The position numbers and the translations under genes are program-made. The notes below the pieces were generated by a model. That model searched no databases. It was not told the origin of the DNA and worked only from the letters and a program-made list of their open reading frames with translations. Of a stretch of 58,601 bases of DNA, positions 1 through 8,324 are shown piece after piece. How positions within the stretch are numbered: position 1 is the stretch's first letter; every line of letters begins with the position of its first letter. Source of the stretch: DAOSEC01 sp035362935 (GTDB lineage: Bacteria > Bacillota_I > Bacilli_A > ML615J-28 > CAG-313); assembly GCA_035362935.1 (NCBI GenBank), contig DAOSEC010000013.1, positions 1 to 58,601 on the forward strand, read 5' to 3'.

Positions 1-61
1 TTTATGCAAACTATGATTATATCACTTTTATCCCAAAACTATTTGACACTACCTTTTCTTA

Positions 62-90
62 TTACAGTTTTTGTTAACTTGTTTTATAAT
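62..90 (+). promoter_or_regulatory. Putative sigma-A promoter of the DUF2156-Eis gene
   Basis: A perfect -10 TATAAT lies at 85-90. A weak -35 TTACAG at 62-67 is 17 nt upstream of it. A better-looking TTGACA at 43-48 is too far away (36 nt) to pair with this -10. Confidence 0.5.
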
Positions 91-112
91 ATAAGTATCG
101 TTGGAGGATATT

Positions 113-2008
113 ATGTATTTCAGGCCATTAAACCTTTCAGATATCAAATATTTCAAAGAAAAACCGTTTCCATATACCAATTACTACGGGAGTGAACTAT
201 GTTTTACGAACCTTTATGCATGGAAAGAGATTGATAAAATTGAAATTTATACATCAAACCATTTTGTTTTGTTAAAAGGAATTTATAATGGAGATATTTG
301 TTTTCTTCCACCAATTCTTTTTGATCATACCACAATGGCTGAAGTATTATCGTTATTAGAAAAATATTGTGATACAGAAAAAATTCCGCTTGTCTTAAAT
401 GGATTTAACCAATGTTTAAAAGAAACATTACAATCCCAAATTAACTTTCCACACCATATCATAGAACAACCAGACTTATTTGAATATTTGTATGAACCAT
501 CTCATTTTTTCAACTATCCAGGTAAAAGACTACACGCCAAACGAAACCACTTGAATAAATTTATAAAAAGTTACTCTTATTCGTTTCGTTCTTACGATCC
601 AAATGATTATGCTAACCTTATAAACCTGTTAGATTTATGGACAAATGGGAATGGATTGCCTACGTTAGAAATCCAAGCTATTCAGTCTGTGTTACTACAT
701 CTTCAAGAATTAGATGCTTTTTGCGATTTAATAGAGATGGACGCTACGATTGTTGCGTTTTCCATAGGAACTATTTCACACAATAATACTGGCATTATAT
801 TATTCGAAAAAGCAGATGTTAATTACGATGGTATTTATGCGGCATTAAATAGCTTTGTTGCAAGTAAGAGGTATTACAATTGTACTTATATAAATAGACA
901 AGAAGATATGGGTATACCAGAGTTACGAAAGTCAAAGCAATCATATCGTCCTATAGCGTTCGAACAAAAATATACAATATATAAGGACGATGAGTATTAT
1001 CAGACAAAAAAGGAAATTCGCGCTCTTTATGAGTCTTCCTTTGATGATAGTCCTTATTATATGAATTATTTCTTTTCCGAAAAATATCATTACAACCGAC
1101 TTTGGACAAAAAAAGTTGATAATCAAGTGGTGTCTTCTTTGCATATCGTAGAAAAAACGCTATCTTTTCACAAATTACTCATCCGTTACCCTTATATTGT
1201 AGCTGCATCAACAAAAACCGAATATCGCAAACAAGGTCATATGCGTGATTTAATCAAACAAGTGTGTAATGACCTATTCAAACAAGGTGAATGGATTGTA
1301 GGTTTGAATCCTATAGATAAGTCCTTTTATCAACAATTTGGCTTTGCTTTTTGTACGTATGCAAAACCATTCGTCATAACTGGACAATCTGATGCCAACG
1401 ACATCAAACTAACCCGAATTGATATGACACAGTTTTCAATGCTCAAGCAAATCTATGAACAGTTTTCTACTCGATTTGATTCATTTATTGTACGTGACGA
1501 AACATATTGGAAGAACTTTATAAGAGAAGTTGTGTTTGACAACGGGTATTTTGAACTCTTATATGACGACAAAAACTTAATTGGATACTTGGTTTTTGTA
1601 AACAATCAAATCGATGAACTATGTTTGTTAGACTCATCCATATTGACTAGTCTCACGAAGTATAACAATCAAACAGTATTTCTTCCAACTCAAGATGTTC
1701 ATTATCCTTACAACATGATAAGAATCATTGATGCAAGAAAGTTAATTGAGACATACCCCTATGATACTATACTAACTGGCTCAATCTCGTTTGAATTGAC
1801 TGATTCGCTCATTCAAGAAAATAACATCAAGGTTAAATTAACTGTCGATAAAGGTATATGTTATATCGAAGATACTAGTCAAGTAGATTATGTGCTATCT
1901 ATTGATCAACTAGCACAACTTCTATTTTCGCCAGTTTCATTAGAATCCTTCTTACCATTTCGATTGTTCTTCAAACCTTCAATTAATTTGATTTATGATA
2001 AATTTTAA
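113..2008 (+). CDS. DUF2156-Eis-type GNAT acetyltransferase fusion
   Basis: The protein has 631 residues and contains two acyltransferase-type modules. Residues 1 to about 290 match the DUF2156 (phosphatidylglycerol lysyltransferase C-terminal-like) family, with the signature GKRLHAKRNHLNKF near residue 137 and an NRQEDMG...LRKSK motif near 262. From about residue 300 an Eis-like GNAT domain follows, with the acetyl-CoA loop YRKQGHMRDLI near 371, then a C-terminal part resembling the SCP2-like domain of Eis. I start at ATG 113: GGAGG sits at 103-107, five bases upstream, so the TTG at 101 would lie inside the ribosome site. The gene is monocistronic on the plus strand, facing rpsR across a shared terminator. 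The acceptor is unknown; an aminoacyl- or acetyl-transfer role is inferred from the families. Confidence 0.8.
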   Translation: MYFRPLNLSDIKYFKEKPFPYTNYYGSELCFTNLYAWKEIDKIEIYTSNHFVLLKGIYNGDICFLPPILFDHTTMAEVLSLLEKYCDTEKIPLVLNGFNQCLKETLQSQINFPHHIIEQPDLFEYLYEPSHFFNYPGKRLHAKRNHLNKFIKSYSYSFRSYDPNDYANLINLLDLWTNGNGLPTLEIQAIQSVLLHLQELDAFCDLIEMDATIVAFSIGTISHNNTGIILFEKADVNYDGIYAALNSFVASKRYYNCTYINRQEDMGIPELRKSKQSYRPIAFEQKYTIYKDDEYYQTKKEIRALYESSFDDSPYYMNYFFSEKYHYNRLWTKKVDNQVVSSLHIVEKTLSFHKLLIRYPYIVAASTKTEYRKQGHMRDLIKQVCNDLFKQGEWIVGLNPIDKSFYQQFGFAFCTYAKPFVITGQSDANDIKLTRIDMTQFSMLKQIYEQFSTRFDSFIVRDETYWKNFIREVVFDNGYFELLYDDKNLIGYLVFVNNQIDELCLLDSSILTSLTKYNNQTVFLPTQDVHYPYNMIRIIDARKLIETYPYDTILTGSISFELTDSLIQENNIKVKLTVDKGICYIEDTSQVDYVLSIDQLAQLLFSPVSLESFLPFRLFFKPSINLIYDKF

Positions 2009-2035
2009 AAAAAGACCACTTTCGTGGTCTTTTGT
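2007..2035. terminator. Bidirectional intrinsic terminator
   Basis: Stem AAAGACCAC / GTGGTCTTT with loop TTTC, flanked by A and T runs. It serves both the plus-strand acetyltransferase gene and the converging rpsF-ssb-rpsR operon. Confidence 0.85.
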
Positions 2036-2037
2036 TG

Positions 2038-2259
2038 TTATTCTTTCACAAATGGTAGTAATGCCATATGTCTAGCGCGTTTAATTGCGATTGCCAATTC
2101 TCTTTGGTAATTTGCTTTAGTTCCTGTTACTCTACGAGGTAAAATTTTTCCTCGGTCTGAAATAAATCTTCTTAATAAATCGGCATCTTTCCAGTCGATT
2201 TTCTCTACTTTATTATCAGTGAAATAACAGCTTTTTTTACGTCTTTTAAAACCTGCCAT
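2038..2259 (-). CDS. rpsR: 30S ribosomal protein bS18
   Basis: A 73-residue basic protein with the family features: N-terminal RRKKSCYF, central DWKDADLLRRFIS, and RVTGTKANYQRELAIAIKRARHMALLPF. It binds the 16S platform as a heterodimer with bS6. It is the last gene of rpsF-ssb-rpsR, 15 nt after ssb, with AAGGAGGA upstream of the ATG. The N-terminal Cys is not part of a zinc ribbon, so this is a single-Cys, zinc-independent type. Confidence 0.97.
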   Translation of the reverse strand: MAGFKRRKKSCYFTDNKVEKIDWKDADLLRRFISDRGKILPRRVTGTKANYQRELAIAIKRARHMALLPFVKE

Positions 2260-2274
2260 TTTGATTCCTCCTTT

Positions 2275-2742
2275 TTAAAATGGTAAGTCATCATTAGAAA
2301 TATCTAAGTGACTATCAATATTTTCGAAAGGATTCGTATTTTCTTTCGGTTGTCTTGTTGGCTTTTGTTCATTCATTCTTGGTTGTGGTTTTGCAAAATC
2401 ATTTGGCTGATCTGATTGTGTTCCCTTAGACTCTAAAAATTGAATGCTGTCGCAAACGACATTTGTAACATATTTCTTAGTTCCGTCTTGGTCATCATAA
2501 GATCTAGTTTCGATACGTCCTTCTATTCCTAGTAGACTACCTTTACGAATAAATTTTGCTAAATTTTCTGCTTGAGCACGCCATACGATGCAACTTATAA
2601 AATCCGCTTCTCTTTCGCCTTGTTGATTGGTAAATTGCCTATTCACCGCAACTGTGAATTGTACATAAGCAATATTGCTTTGTGTATATCTCAGTTCTGG
2701 ATCTTTTGTAATTCTACCAACTAATACGACTCGGTTAATCAT
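2275..2742 (-). CDS. ssb: Single-stranded DNA-binding protein
   Basis: 155 residues. An N-terminal OB fold (about 1-108) begins MINRVVLVGRITKDPELRYT. A low-complexity Gln/Asn/Pro-rich linker follows, and the acidic tail DDLPF at the C-terminus is the site that docks SSB-partner proteins. It coats single-stranded DNA during replication and repair. It lies between rpsF (15 nt upstream) and rpsR, the classical Firmicutes order. TTAGGAGG precedes the ATG. Confidence 0.97.
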   Translation of the reverse strand: MINRVVLVGRITKDPELRYTQSNIAYVQFTVAVNRQFTNQQGEREADFISCIVWRAQAENLAKFIRKGSLLGIEGRIETRSYDDQDGTKKYVTNVVCDSIQFLESKGTQSDQPNDFAKPQPRMNEQKPTRQPKENTNPFENIDSHLDISNDDLPF

Positions 2743-2757
2743 ACTAACCCTCCTAAC

Positions 2758-3039
2758 TTATTCAGCAACAATGATATTGCGAATAATGTCTTCTTTGATA
2801 TTAGCAACACGATTGAATTCAGCCACTGCTTCTGGGGTTGCATCTACGTTTAACAACACGTAGTAACCTTTACGAAAATCAGCAACTTCATAAGCTAAAT
2901 CTTTCATTCCCCACTCTGTAACTTTTGTTACGGTTGATTTGTTATTTACAAAAATTTCATTCATTTCATTAACTAATGCAATTCTTGCTTCCTCTTCAAC
3001 TGTTGGGCGAATGATGTACATAACTTCGTACTTTTTCAT
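2758..3039 (-). CDS. rpsF: 30S ribosomal protein bS6
   Basis: 93 residues with the typical start MKKYEVMYIIRPTVEEEA, the W-GMKDLAYEV core and the YYVLLNVDATPEAVAEFNR segment. It pairs with bS18 on the 30S platform. It is the first gene of the operon, preceded by AGGAGGAGGTG. Its leader carries a candidate S6:S18 autoregulatory structure. Confidence 0.97.
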   Translation of the reverse strand: MKKYEVMYIIRPTVEEEARIALVNEMNEIFVNNKSTVTKVTEWGMKDLAYEVADFRKGYYVLLNVDATPEAVAEFNRVANIKEDIIRNIIVAE

Positions 3040-3059
3040 TCTTTACACCTCCTCCTGGA

Positions 3060-3104
3060 CTATCGGCCTATGTCGTTCATAGGCAAGGGGTGAGCTATAC
3101 TCAC
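3060..3104 (-). promoter_or_regulatory. Candidate S6:S18-binding leader of rpsF
   Basis: Between promoter and ribosome site the RNA can form two hairpins: GTGAG-TATAG-CTCAC (3104-3090) and GCCTATG-AACGA-CATAGGC (3084-3066). The second stem is followed directly on its 3' side by CCG (3066-3064). An exposed CCG next to a hairpin is the known recognition feature of the bS6:bS18 autoregulatory element in rpsF leaders. The outer helix is not clear by eye. Confidence 0.55.
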
Positions 3105-3113
3105 ACTTGCAGT

Positions 3114-3142
3114 ATTATATCATAGTTTGTGTTAAATGTAAA
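3114..3142 (-). promoter_or_regulatory. Promoter of rpsF-ssb-rpsR
   Basis: -35 TTTACA (3142-3137) and -10 TATAAT (3119-3114) with an exact 17-nt spacer, about 75 nt upstream of the rpsF start. Confidence 0.85.
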
Positions 3143-3176
3143 GTTTTTTAGCCAGTGTTTTATTTTCGAAAAACAG

Positions 3177-3722
3177 CTAAAAAACAATGTTTTGTAGAAG
3201 ATGATCGGCTTCTTCTTTACCTTTGAGAACTTGTAAAATCTCATAGACAAACTCATATATCGCTCCAGCTGATCTTGCTGTTACGATTTTTCCATCGGTA
3301 ACGGCTTTTTTTTCAGGTCTATATGCGCCGTTTAACATATACTGTTCAAAGCCCGGAAAACACGTGAAGTTCTTTCCATCTAATAACGATAATTGTCCTA
3401 ATAAACTTGGAGCAGCACAAATTGCTGCAACCAACTTTTGTTTTTGAACGAAACTAGAAATCAATTCTAGTACTCGTTCATCGCTTCGTAACGTTGTCCC
3501 TACAGCTTTTCCACCTGGAATCACCAAAAAATCATACTCGTTAGGGTTAATGTTATTTAGCATTTGATCTGTTTGTATATTCATTCCGTACTGAGTTGTA
3601 ATATGTTGTGTATTCATTACACTCACTGAGGTAACACTTAATTTAGCACGTCGCAACAAGGCAAGTGTGCCAAGCCCCTCAACATCTTCAAAGTAATCAG
3701 CAAATAATATGATTCCTTTCAA
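3177..3722 (-). CDS. DJ-1/PfpI superfamily protein
   Basis: 181 residues from the chosen start. It is a class I glutamine-amidotransferase-like fold of the DJ-1/YajL/ThiJ group. The strand GIILFADYFEDVEGL carries the conserved Glu, and the nucleophile elbow AAICAAPSLL carries the conserved Cys. Proposed activities in the family are protein/nucleotide deglycase, glyoxalase or chaperone, and the sequence does not separate them. I prefer the TTG at 3722, which follows AAGAGGTGAG and lies right after the upstream stop. The longer in-frame ATG at 3788 would overlap the previous gene by 65 nt. It is the last gene of the pepV-trmB-M42-DUF84 operon. Confidence 0.85.
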   Translation of the reverse strand: MKGIILFADYFEDVEGLGTLALLRRAKLSVTSVSVMNTQHITTQYGMNIQTDQMLNNINPNEYDFLVIPGGKAVGTTLRSDERVLELISSFVQKQKLVAAICAAPSLLGQLSLLDGKNFTCFPGFEQYMLNGAYRPEKKAVTDGKIVTARSAGAIYEFVYEILQVLKGKEEADHLLQNIVF

Positions 3723-3723
3723 A

Positions 3724-4236
3724 CTACTCACCTCTTTTAAATAAATATTGTCCATATAACAATTTAACAATATGGGTGAAAATATCAACTCTTTTTACCA
3801 TGTTAGAAGTAAAAACACCGATTGCACCTTGCTTGATGCGAATGTTTTCAATCTGAGTCCACTCTTCCATTGCATCTGCTAATTCTTTATGTTCCACCAT
3901 AATTTTATATTCAATTTCCTTGGACAGTTCAATTCTTGTTCCACCAGCAATAAATTCATTACCAGCATCATCTATCAAAGCACCCCAATTTGTTAAAAAC
4001 AATTTATTATGGTGATATGCCACTCCAGCTTCTAAACCAATTCGTAAACCATCGCTAGGAAGCTCTCTAGCCCTGTTTAATGCCCCTGTAATCGTTTCTT
4101 CATCTGTTTTCGGTTGATTACTTACAAAACTATTCGCACGATATGAAACGATTTGAAATCCGAGTGGTTCTAGCACTTGTTTAGTGGCTTGAATCTTGAC
4201 CTCGTTTAGTGAACCTAAATTTACTTTATTAGACAT
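3724..4236 (-). CDS. DUF84/YjjX-type inosine/xanthosine triphosphatase
   Basis: 170 residues. It begins VNLGSLNEVKIQATKQVL and has the DUF84 motifs SNQPKTDEETITGALNRA and GLEAGVAY. Members hydrolyse non-canonical purine NTPs (ITP/XTP) and so clean the nucleotide pool. The start overlaps the end of the M42 peptidase gene by 8 nt, so translation is probably coupled, and its own ribosome site is weak. In Bacillus related genes cluster with trmB and an M42 peptidase, so the context is conserved. Confidence 0.85.
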   Translation of the reverse strand: MSNKVNLGSLNEVKIQATKQVLEPLGFQIVSYRANSFVSNQPKTDEETITGALNRARELPSDGLRIGLEAGVAYHHNKLFLTNWGALIDDAGNEFIAGGTRIELSKEIEYKIMVEHKELADAMEEWTQIENIRIKQGAIGVFTSNMVKRVDIFTHIVKLLYGQYLFKRGE

Positions 4237-5317
4237 TATCTCGAATGCGATTTACAGTTTCTTGGTCAAGAGCTTCAATAACAGCTTTTAACATTTTCTT
4301 AGCTGCAATATGATCTTCGATGCTAATCATTGCGGCGGTTGAATGGATGTATCTTGTTGGCAAACCTATTGTGGTTGCAACTACACCAGAGTGTGCCAAT
4401 TGAGCCGCTCCAGCATCTGTTCCCCCCATGGATAAGAAGTATTGGTAAGGGATGTTATTTTTTTCTGCTAATTCAATAAAGAATTCTTTTAACCCTCTAT
4501 GCATAATCGTTCTTGGATCATAGAAACGAAGCAAAAACCCTTTTCCTAATGCGCCAAATGCTCTAGGATGGTTCTTATCAAGAAAATCTCCTACTGGAGA
4601 ACAATCCAAAGCAATAAACACATCCGGATTAATCATTTGTGTTACGGTTGTTGCTCCACGAAGACCAACTTCTTCTTGTACGGATGCTCCAGCATAAACG
4701 ATATTAGGATGTTTCATTGATTTTAGTTCTTCCATTAATTCAAGAGCCATTCCACAACCCCATCGATTATCCCATGCTTTCGCAACAAGTTTCTTTCCAT
4801 CTTCAGTTGCATAGAATTGGTTCACTGGTACAACTTGTTGCCCAAGTCTTACACCTAGTTCGATTGCATGTTCTTTTGAGTCTGCTCCAATATCTAACAA
4901 CAAATCTTCAAACGTTGGGTTGCTTGGTTTGTCTGAACTATCCCGATTAATATGTGGTGGAGTACTACCAATAATCCCGCGAATTACTTTTCCGCTATCT
5001 GTAATGATTTGCATATGTTGAGATAAAAATACATTTCCATCGATTCCACCAATTGATTTCATCTTGATGAATCCATTGTCTTTAATTCCAACAACCATCC
5101 CACCGATTTCATCCATATGTCCACAAACCATAATTTTCGGACCTGATTTGTTTCCGTATTTTACCCCAACAATACTACCTAATTTGTCTTGAATAATTTC
5201 ATCAGCGTTTTTTTCTAAATGATCTTTCATATATTTTCGGACAAGATGCTCATTCCCAGACCCACCAGGTAGATCCGTAAGTTCCTTATAAAGTTTCATG
5301 CTTTTCACAATTGACAT
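4229..5317 (-). CDS. M42 family metallo-aminopeptidase
   Basis: 362 residues of the glutamyl aminopeptidase/FrvX/YtoP family. These are cytosolic dinuclear-metal enzymes that form large tetrahedral assemblies and trim short peptides. Metal and catalytic motifs are visible: CGHMDEIG, KAWDNRWGCG (bridging Asp), SVQEEVGLRGA (catalytic Glu pair), ALDCSP, and a late THR/H ligand in TRYIHS. It lies 2 nt after trmB with AGAGGAGA upstream. Together with PepV and the Opp importer it suggests growth on peptides. Confidence 0.92.
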   Translation of the reverse strand: MSIVKSMKLYKELTDLPGGSGNEHLVRKYMKDHLEKNADEIIQDKLGSIVGVKYGNKSGPKIMVCGHMDEIGGMVVGIKDNGFIKMKSIGGIDGNVFLSQHMQIITDSGKVIRGIIGSTPPHINRDSSDKPSNPTFEDLLLDIGADSKEHAIELGVRLGQQVVPVNQFYATEDGKKLVAKAWDNRWGCGMALELMEELKSMKHPNIVYAGASVQEEVGLRGATTVTQMINPDVFIALDCSPVGDFLDKNHPRAFGALGKGFLLRFYDPRTIMHRGLKEFFIELAEKNNIPYQYFLSMGGTDAGAAQLAHSGVVATTIGLPTRYIHSTAAMISIEDHIAAKKMLKAVIEALDQETVNRIRDNV

Positions 5318-5319
5318 AA

Positions 5320-5961
5320 TTATTCTCCTCTAAATTTTACTTTAATATAATAGATTGGTTGCGAAAGTGCTGTAAAGCGGTCTTCGTACTCAGTTGTTAT
5401 AATTTCTTCCTCTCGTGAGTGCAGGTTTACAGAAAAATCAAGTATCTCTAGCCCATTTGCATTAAAATTAATTACGCTATATTCAAATAGCTTTTGATTG
5501 TCTGTCTTAAACTCAATAATGCCATCACTTGATAAAATACTTCTAAATACGGGTATAAATGTATTTGATGTCAGTCTCCTTTTTTCTTGCCTTGATTTTG
5601 GCCACGGATCTGAAAAATTTAAATATATGTGGCTAATTTCATTGGCAGAAAAAACATTTGTTAACTCGATTGCATCAAGATGCAAAAGTTTAATATTTGT
5701 TAATTGGTATGGATGGATTTTCTCAACTGCTCGTATCAACACACTATCAAATTTCTCAATTCCAATGTAATTTATGTCAGGATTTAGTTTTGCTTTTTTT
5801 AATATAAACTGACCTTTCCCCATCCCTATTTCAATATGAATTGGATTTTCATTAGAAAACATAGATTTCCAGTTACCAATATGACTTAGTGGGTCAAGAA
5901 TTACCAAATTTGGGTACTGTGCTATTTTTTCTGCAGCGTTTTTTACTTTTCTTAATCGCAT
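5320..5961 (-). CDS. trmB: tRNA (guanine-N7)-methyltransferase
   Basis: 213 residues. A SAM-dependent Rossmann methyltransferase that makes m7G46 in tRNA variable loops. The family motifs are clear: IEIGMGKGQFI (SAM loop), YIGIEKFDSVL, and the signature YLNFSDPWPKSRQEKRRL. It begins 1 nt after pepV ends, with TAGGAAAG before the ATG. Confidence 0.95.
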   Translation of the reverse strand: MRLRKVKNAAEKIAQYPNLVILDPLSHIGNWKSMFSNENPIHIEIGMGKGQFILKKAKLNPDINYIGIEKFDSVLIRAVEKIHPYQLTNIKLLHLDAIELTNVFSANEISHIYLNFSDPWPKSRQEKRRLTSNTFIPVFRSILSSDGIIEFKTDNQKLFEYSVINFNANGLEILDFSVNLHSREEEIITTEYEDRFTALSQPIYYIKVKFRGE

Positions 5962-5962
5962 A

Positions 5963-7321
5963 TTACTTTCCTAGATTATAAATTGCATCCGCATATATCG
6001 CTGTTGCTTTTAATAAATCCTCGATATGGATGTGTTCATTTACTTGATGAACTACATCTTCTCTTCCTGGAAACATCGGTCCAAATGCCACTGCCTTTTT
6101 CATTGCTCTAGCATATGTCCCCCCACCAATCGTTTTTGGTTTGTTCGTAGTATCTTGTGAATAAGTCACATAACTTTTCATCAACGTTTGAACAAGCTCG
6201 TCTTCAGGATTCACATAGTGTGGTGGAGTGTCGCTTTTTACCGTCATGTTTAGACCATACTCAGTGGCTTTAAGTTTAATTTGATTCAAGAACTTGTCTT
6301 TATCCCAACGAACAGGATAACGTAAATTAATCCCCATTTTTTCTTTCTTAGTGTCAATATCTACAATTGCCATGTTGCAGGTCAAATCACCCATTTCTGG
6401 ATCTTTAAATTTTTGTCCCATTCTAGAAAGTCTAGTATCTTCTTCAAAATAATCTTCTATAAAGTTAACAACTGGATTTGTTACAAACTGACTTAGGAAA
6501 CTTGCTAATTTCGTTGCTGCATTGATGCCTTTTTCGGGTTGCATTGCATGAGCGCTCTTTCCATATAGTGTCAATTGATATAGATTATCAATCTTTTTTA
6601 CCTCTCCATTTAATTGGTGGAGTTCAAGATATTCCATGAATTTTTGTTTGTAATTTTGGTTTACCATGGCTACTGCTTTTTCTGGCACTACGTTATAACG
6701 TTCTCCTGATTTAAAGGAGACAATGATTTCTTCTAAGAAATCTCGTTCAAAATCAATACTCATGATACCTTTTTCTCCATAAATTAATGGAAAATCAGCA
6801 TCAGGAGCAAACCCAATCGTTGGTGTAGCATGTTTTTTAAAATAGTGATTCACACATCTCCATGAGGTTTCTTCATCTGTACCTAAAATGATTCTTACTT
6901 TTTTCGTAAGCTTGATTCCTAAATCTTTGATCATCTTTAATGCATAAAATGCTGCCATGGTTGGACCCTTGTCGTCAATCGCCCCTCTAGCAAATATTTT
7001 TCCATCTTTAATGGTTGCACTATATGGCGGATACATCCAGCCATCTCCTTCAGGGACAACATCAAGATGACATAAAATTCCAATAATTTCATCTCCATCA
7101 CCGTATTCAATGTGACCTGCTAAGTTATCTACATTTTCTACAACAAAGCCTTCTTTGCGCCCTAACTCAAGCATATATTCTAGTGCTGTTTGAATACCTT
7201 GTCCTAGTGGTGCGTGTTCTGTTTTACTTGATTCATCTAATACACTCTTAATTTGAAGTAATTCTTGTGTATGTTTAATAAATTGGTTTTCTACTTTTTT
7301 AAGTTCTGTTAAAAAGTTCAT
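5963..7321 (-). CDS. pepV: Dipeptidase PepV (M20A)
   Basis: 452 residues, usual for PepV. It hydrolyses a broad range of dipeptides in the cytosol with two zinc ions. Visible metal-site motifs are CHLDVVPEGDGW, ARGAIDDKGP, LGTDEETSW and APDADFP, plus a C-terminal HQVNEHI. The lid domain lies roughly between residues 190 and 380. It is the first gene of a five-gene operon, with a GAGGTG ribosome site. Its product would split dipeptides imported by Opp. Confidence 0.93.
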   Translation of the reverse strand: MNFLTELKKVENQFIKHTQELLQIKSVLDESSKTEHAPLGQGIQTALEYMLELGRKEGFVVENVDNLAGHIEYGDGDEIIGILCHLDVVPEGDGWMYPPYSATIKDGKIFARGAIDDKGPTMAAFYALKMIKDLGIKLTKKVRIILGTDEETSWRCVNHYFKKHATPTIGFAPDADFPLIYGEKGIMSIDFERDFLEEIIVSFKSGERYNVVPEKAVAMVNQNYKQKFMEYLELHQLNGEVKKIDNLYQLTLYGKSAHAMQPEKGINAATKLASFLSQFVTNPVVNFIEDYFEEDTRLSRMGQKFKDPEMGDLTCNMAIVDIDTKKEKMGINLRYPVRWDKDKFLNQIKLKATEYGLNMTVKSDTPPHYVNPEDELVQTLMKSYVTYSQDTTNKPKTIGGGTYARAMKKAVAFGPMFPGREDVVHQVNEHIHIEDLLKATAIYADAIYNLGK

Positions 7322-7350
7322 TCTTACACCTCGACATTCACTTTATTGAT

Positions 7351-7359
7351 ATTATACCA
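7351..7359 (-). promoter_or_regulatory. Extended -10 promoter of the pepV operon
   Basis: TGGTATAAT (TGnTATAAT) about 30 nt upstream of the pepV ATG. There is no good -35, so the extended -10 probably compensates. Confidence 0.55.
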
Positions 7360-7388
7360 TAAATTGCTTGCTTTTAGAAATCATTTAT

Positions 7389-7421
7389 AATAAAAACTGT
7401 AACCCATAAAGGTTACAGTTT
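7389..7421 (-). terminator. Intrinsic terminator of the EIIB-like gene
   Basis: Stem AAACTGTAACC / GGTTACAGTTT with a 6-nt loop, followed on the minus strand by TTTTTATTA. Confidence 0.85.
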
Positions 7422-7424
7422 GCA

Positions 7425-7772
7425 CTATTTCATTAATTGTTCAATCGCTTCAGCGTGTTCCTTAAAGTTAAACTTCACTTGATTTCCTACAAGTAAAATA
7501 CCTGTTGCACCAATGTTTTGTAATTGGTCCTTTTGAATCAGTTCTGGTTCTTTTAGTGTTACTGTAACCCTTGATAGTTCGCGCTTAACTTCGATGATAT
7601 TCTCTTTTCCACCTAATGCATCATAGATTAGTCCTACTTCATAATCAGATGTTATTCCTTTGTTGTTTGCTTTGATTGCTTTTGTAAATAGACGTATAAA
7701 AACAAATAATGTTAACAAAATTATCGGTACGACGATAATAAGCATTAAAATGATAGCAATTGGTTCGTTCAT
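7425..7772 (-). CDS. Membrane-tethered PTS EIIB-like protein without active-site Cys
   Basis: 115 residues. One N-terminal membrane helix (about 5-31) is followed by a short basic stretch and a domain that aligns with the glucose-family EIIB fold: YDALGGKENI, then VKRELSRVTVTL, then NIGATGILLVGNQVKF and AEAIEQL. In a working EIIB the GGKENI segment is followed by a phosphorylatable Cys (D-A-C-I-T-R-L). Here the aligned residue is Glu65. The domain therefore cannot relay phosphate and may be a sensor or scaffold. I start at ATG 7772, six bases after GAGGTG. An earlier GTG at 7781 lies within the ribosome site. Confidence 0.75.
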   Translation of the reverse strand: MNEPIAIILMLIIVVPIILLTLFVFIRLFTKAIKANNKGITSDYEVGLIYDALGGKENIIEVKRELSRVTVTLKEPELIQKDQLQNIGATGILLVGNQVKFNFKEHAEAIEQLMK

Positions 7773-7841
7773 TGAATTCACCTCTTTTCAATTATATTAT
7801 ACTCAAATTGATCAAAAAATACAAGTTATTCATGGCAGCAA

Positions 7842-7870
7842 TTGATTTATCCTGTAAAACATAGTACAAT
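7842..7870 (+). promoter_or_regulatory. Promoter of the GNAT gene at 7893
   Basis: TTGATT (7842-7847), 17-nt spacer, TACAAT (7865-7870), followed by GAGGTG and the ATG. Confidence 0.7.
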
Positions 7871-7892
7871 ATGTGATAGTTGAGGTGGCAAT

Positions 7893-8324
7893 ATGTTTAA
7901 AGTAATTCAATGCAATACACAAACAGAAATCTTCGATCATTTATCAATTCGTCATACAGTTTTTGTAAAAGAACAAAATGTTTCTATGGAAGAAGAATTT
8001 GATTTTTTGGATCGAGATGCAATTTTGTTGAATGGCATCTTAAACAATAAGGTTATCGCAACTGCTAGAATTCTTAAAAAAGATGGATTTTTGAAAATCG
8101 GACGTGTTGCGGTATTGAAGGAATATCGTAAACATCAATATGGTTCTTTCCTTATGACTGAAATTGAAGTATTAGCAAAAAAAATCGGTTACCAGGAACT
8201 TCACCTTTCCTCACAAGTTCATGCAAAACCATTCTATGAATCTCTAGGTTATCAGTCTTATGGAGAAGAATATTATGATGCAAACATTTTACATGTTGAT
8301 ATGGTCAAAAAAATAGTAGGGTAA
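7893..8324 (+). CDS. ElaA-type GNAT N-acetyltransferase
   Basis: 143 residues, a single GNAT domain. The N-terminus FDHLSIRHTVFVKEQNV is typical of the ElaA/YjcF subgroup. The acetyl-CoA site is GRVAVLKEYRKHQYGSFLM, with beta-strand QELHLSSQVHAKPFYESLGY near the end. The acceptor is not predictable. It is monocistronic on the plus strand and converges on coaX; its stop codon lies in the shared terminator. Confidence 0.88.
   Translation: MFKVIQCNTQTEIFDHLSIRHTVFVKEQNVSMEEEFDFLDRDAILLNGILNNKVIATARILKKDGFLKIGRVAVLKEYRKHQYGSFLMTEIEVLAKKIGYQELHLSSQVHAKPFYESLGYQSYGEEYYDANILHVDMVKKIVG

Noticed and set aside
43..48. TTGACA as the -35 of the first gene
   Set aside because: It is 36 nt from the only good -10, twice the usual spacing.
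3724..3788. Long N-terminus for the DJ-1 family protein
   Set aside because: The added residues are unlike the family, overlap the upstream gene, and a better ribosome site precedes the TTG at 3722.
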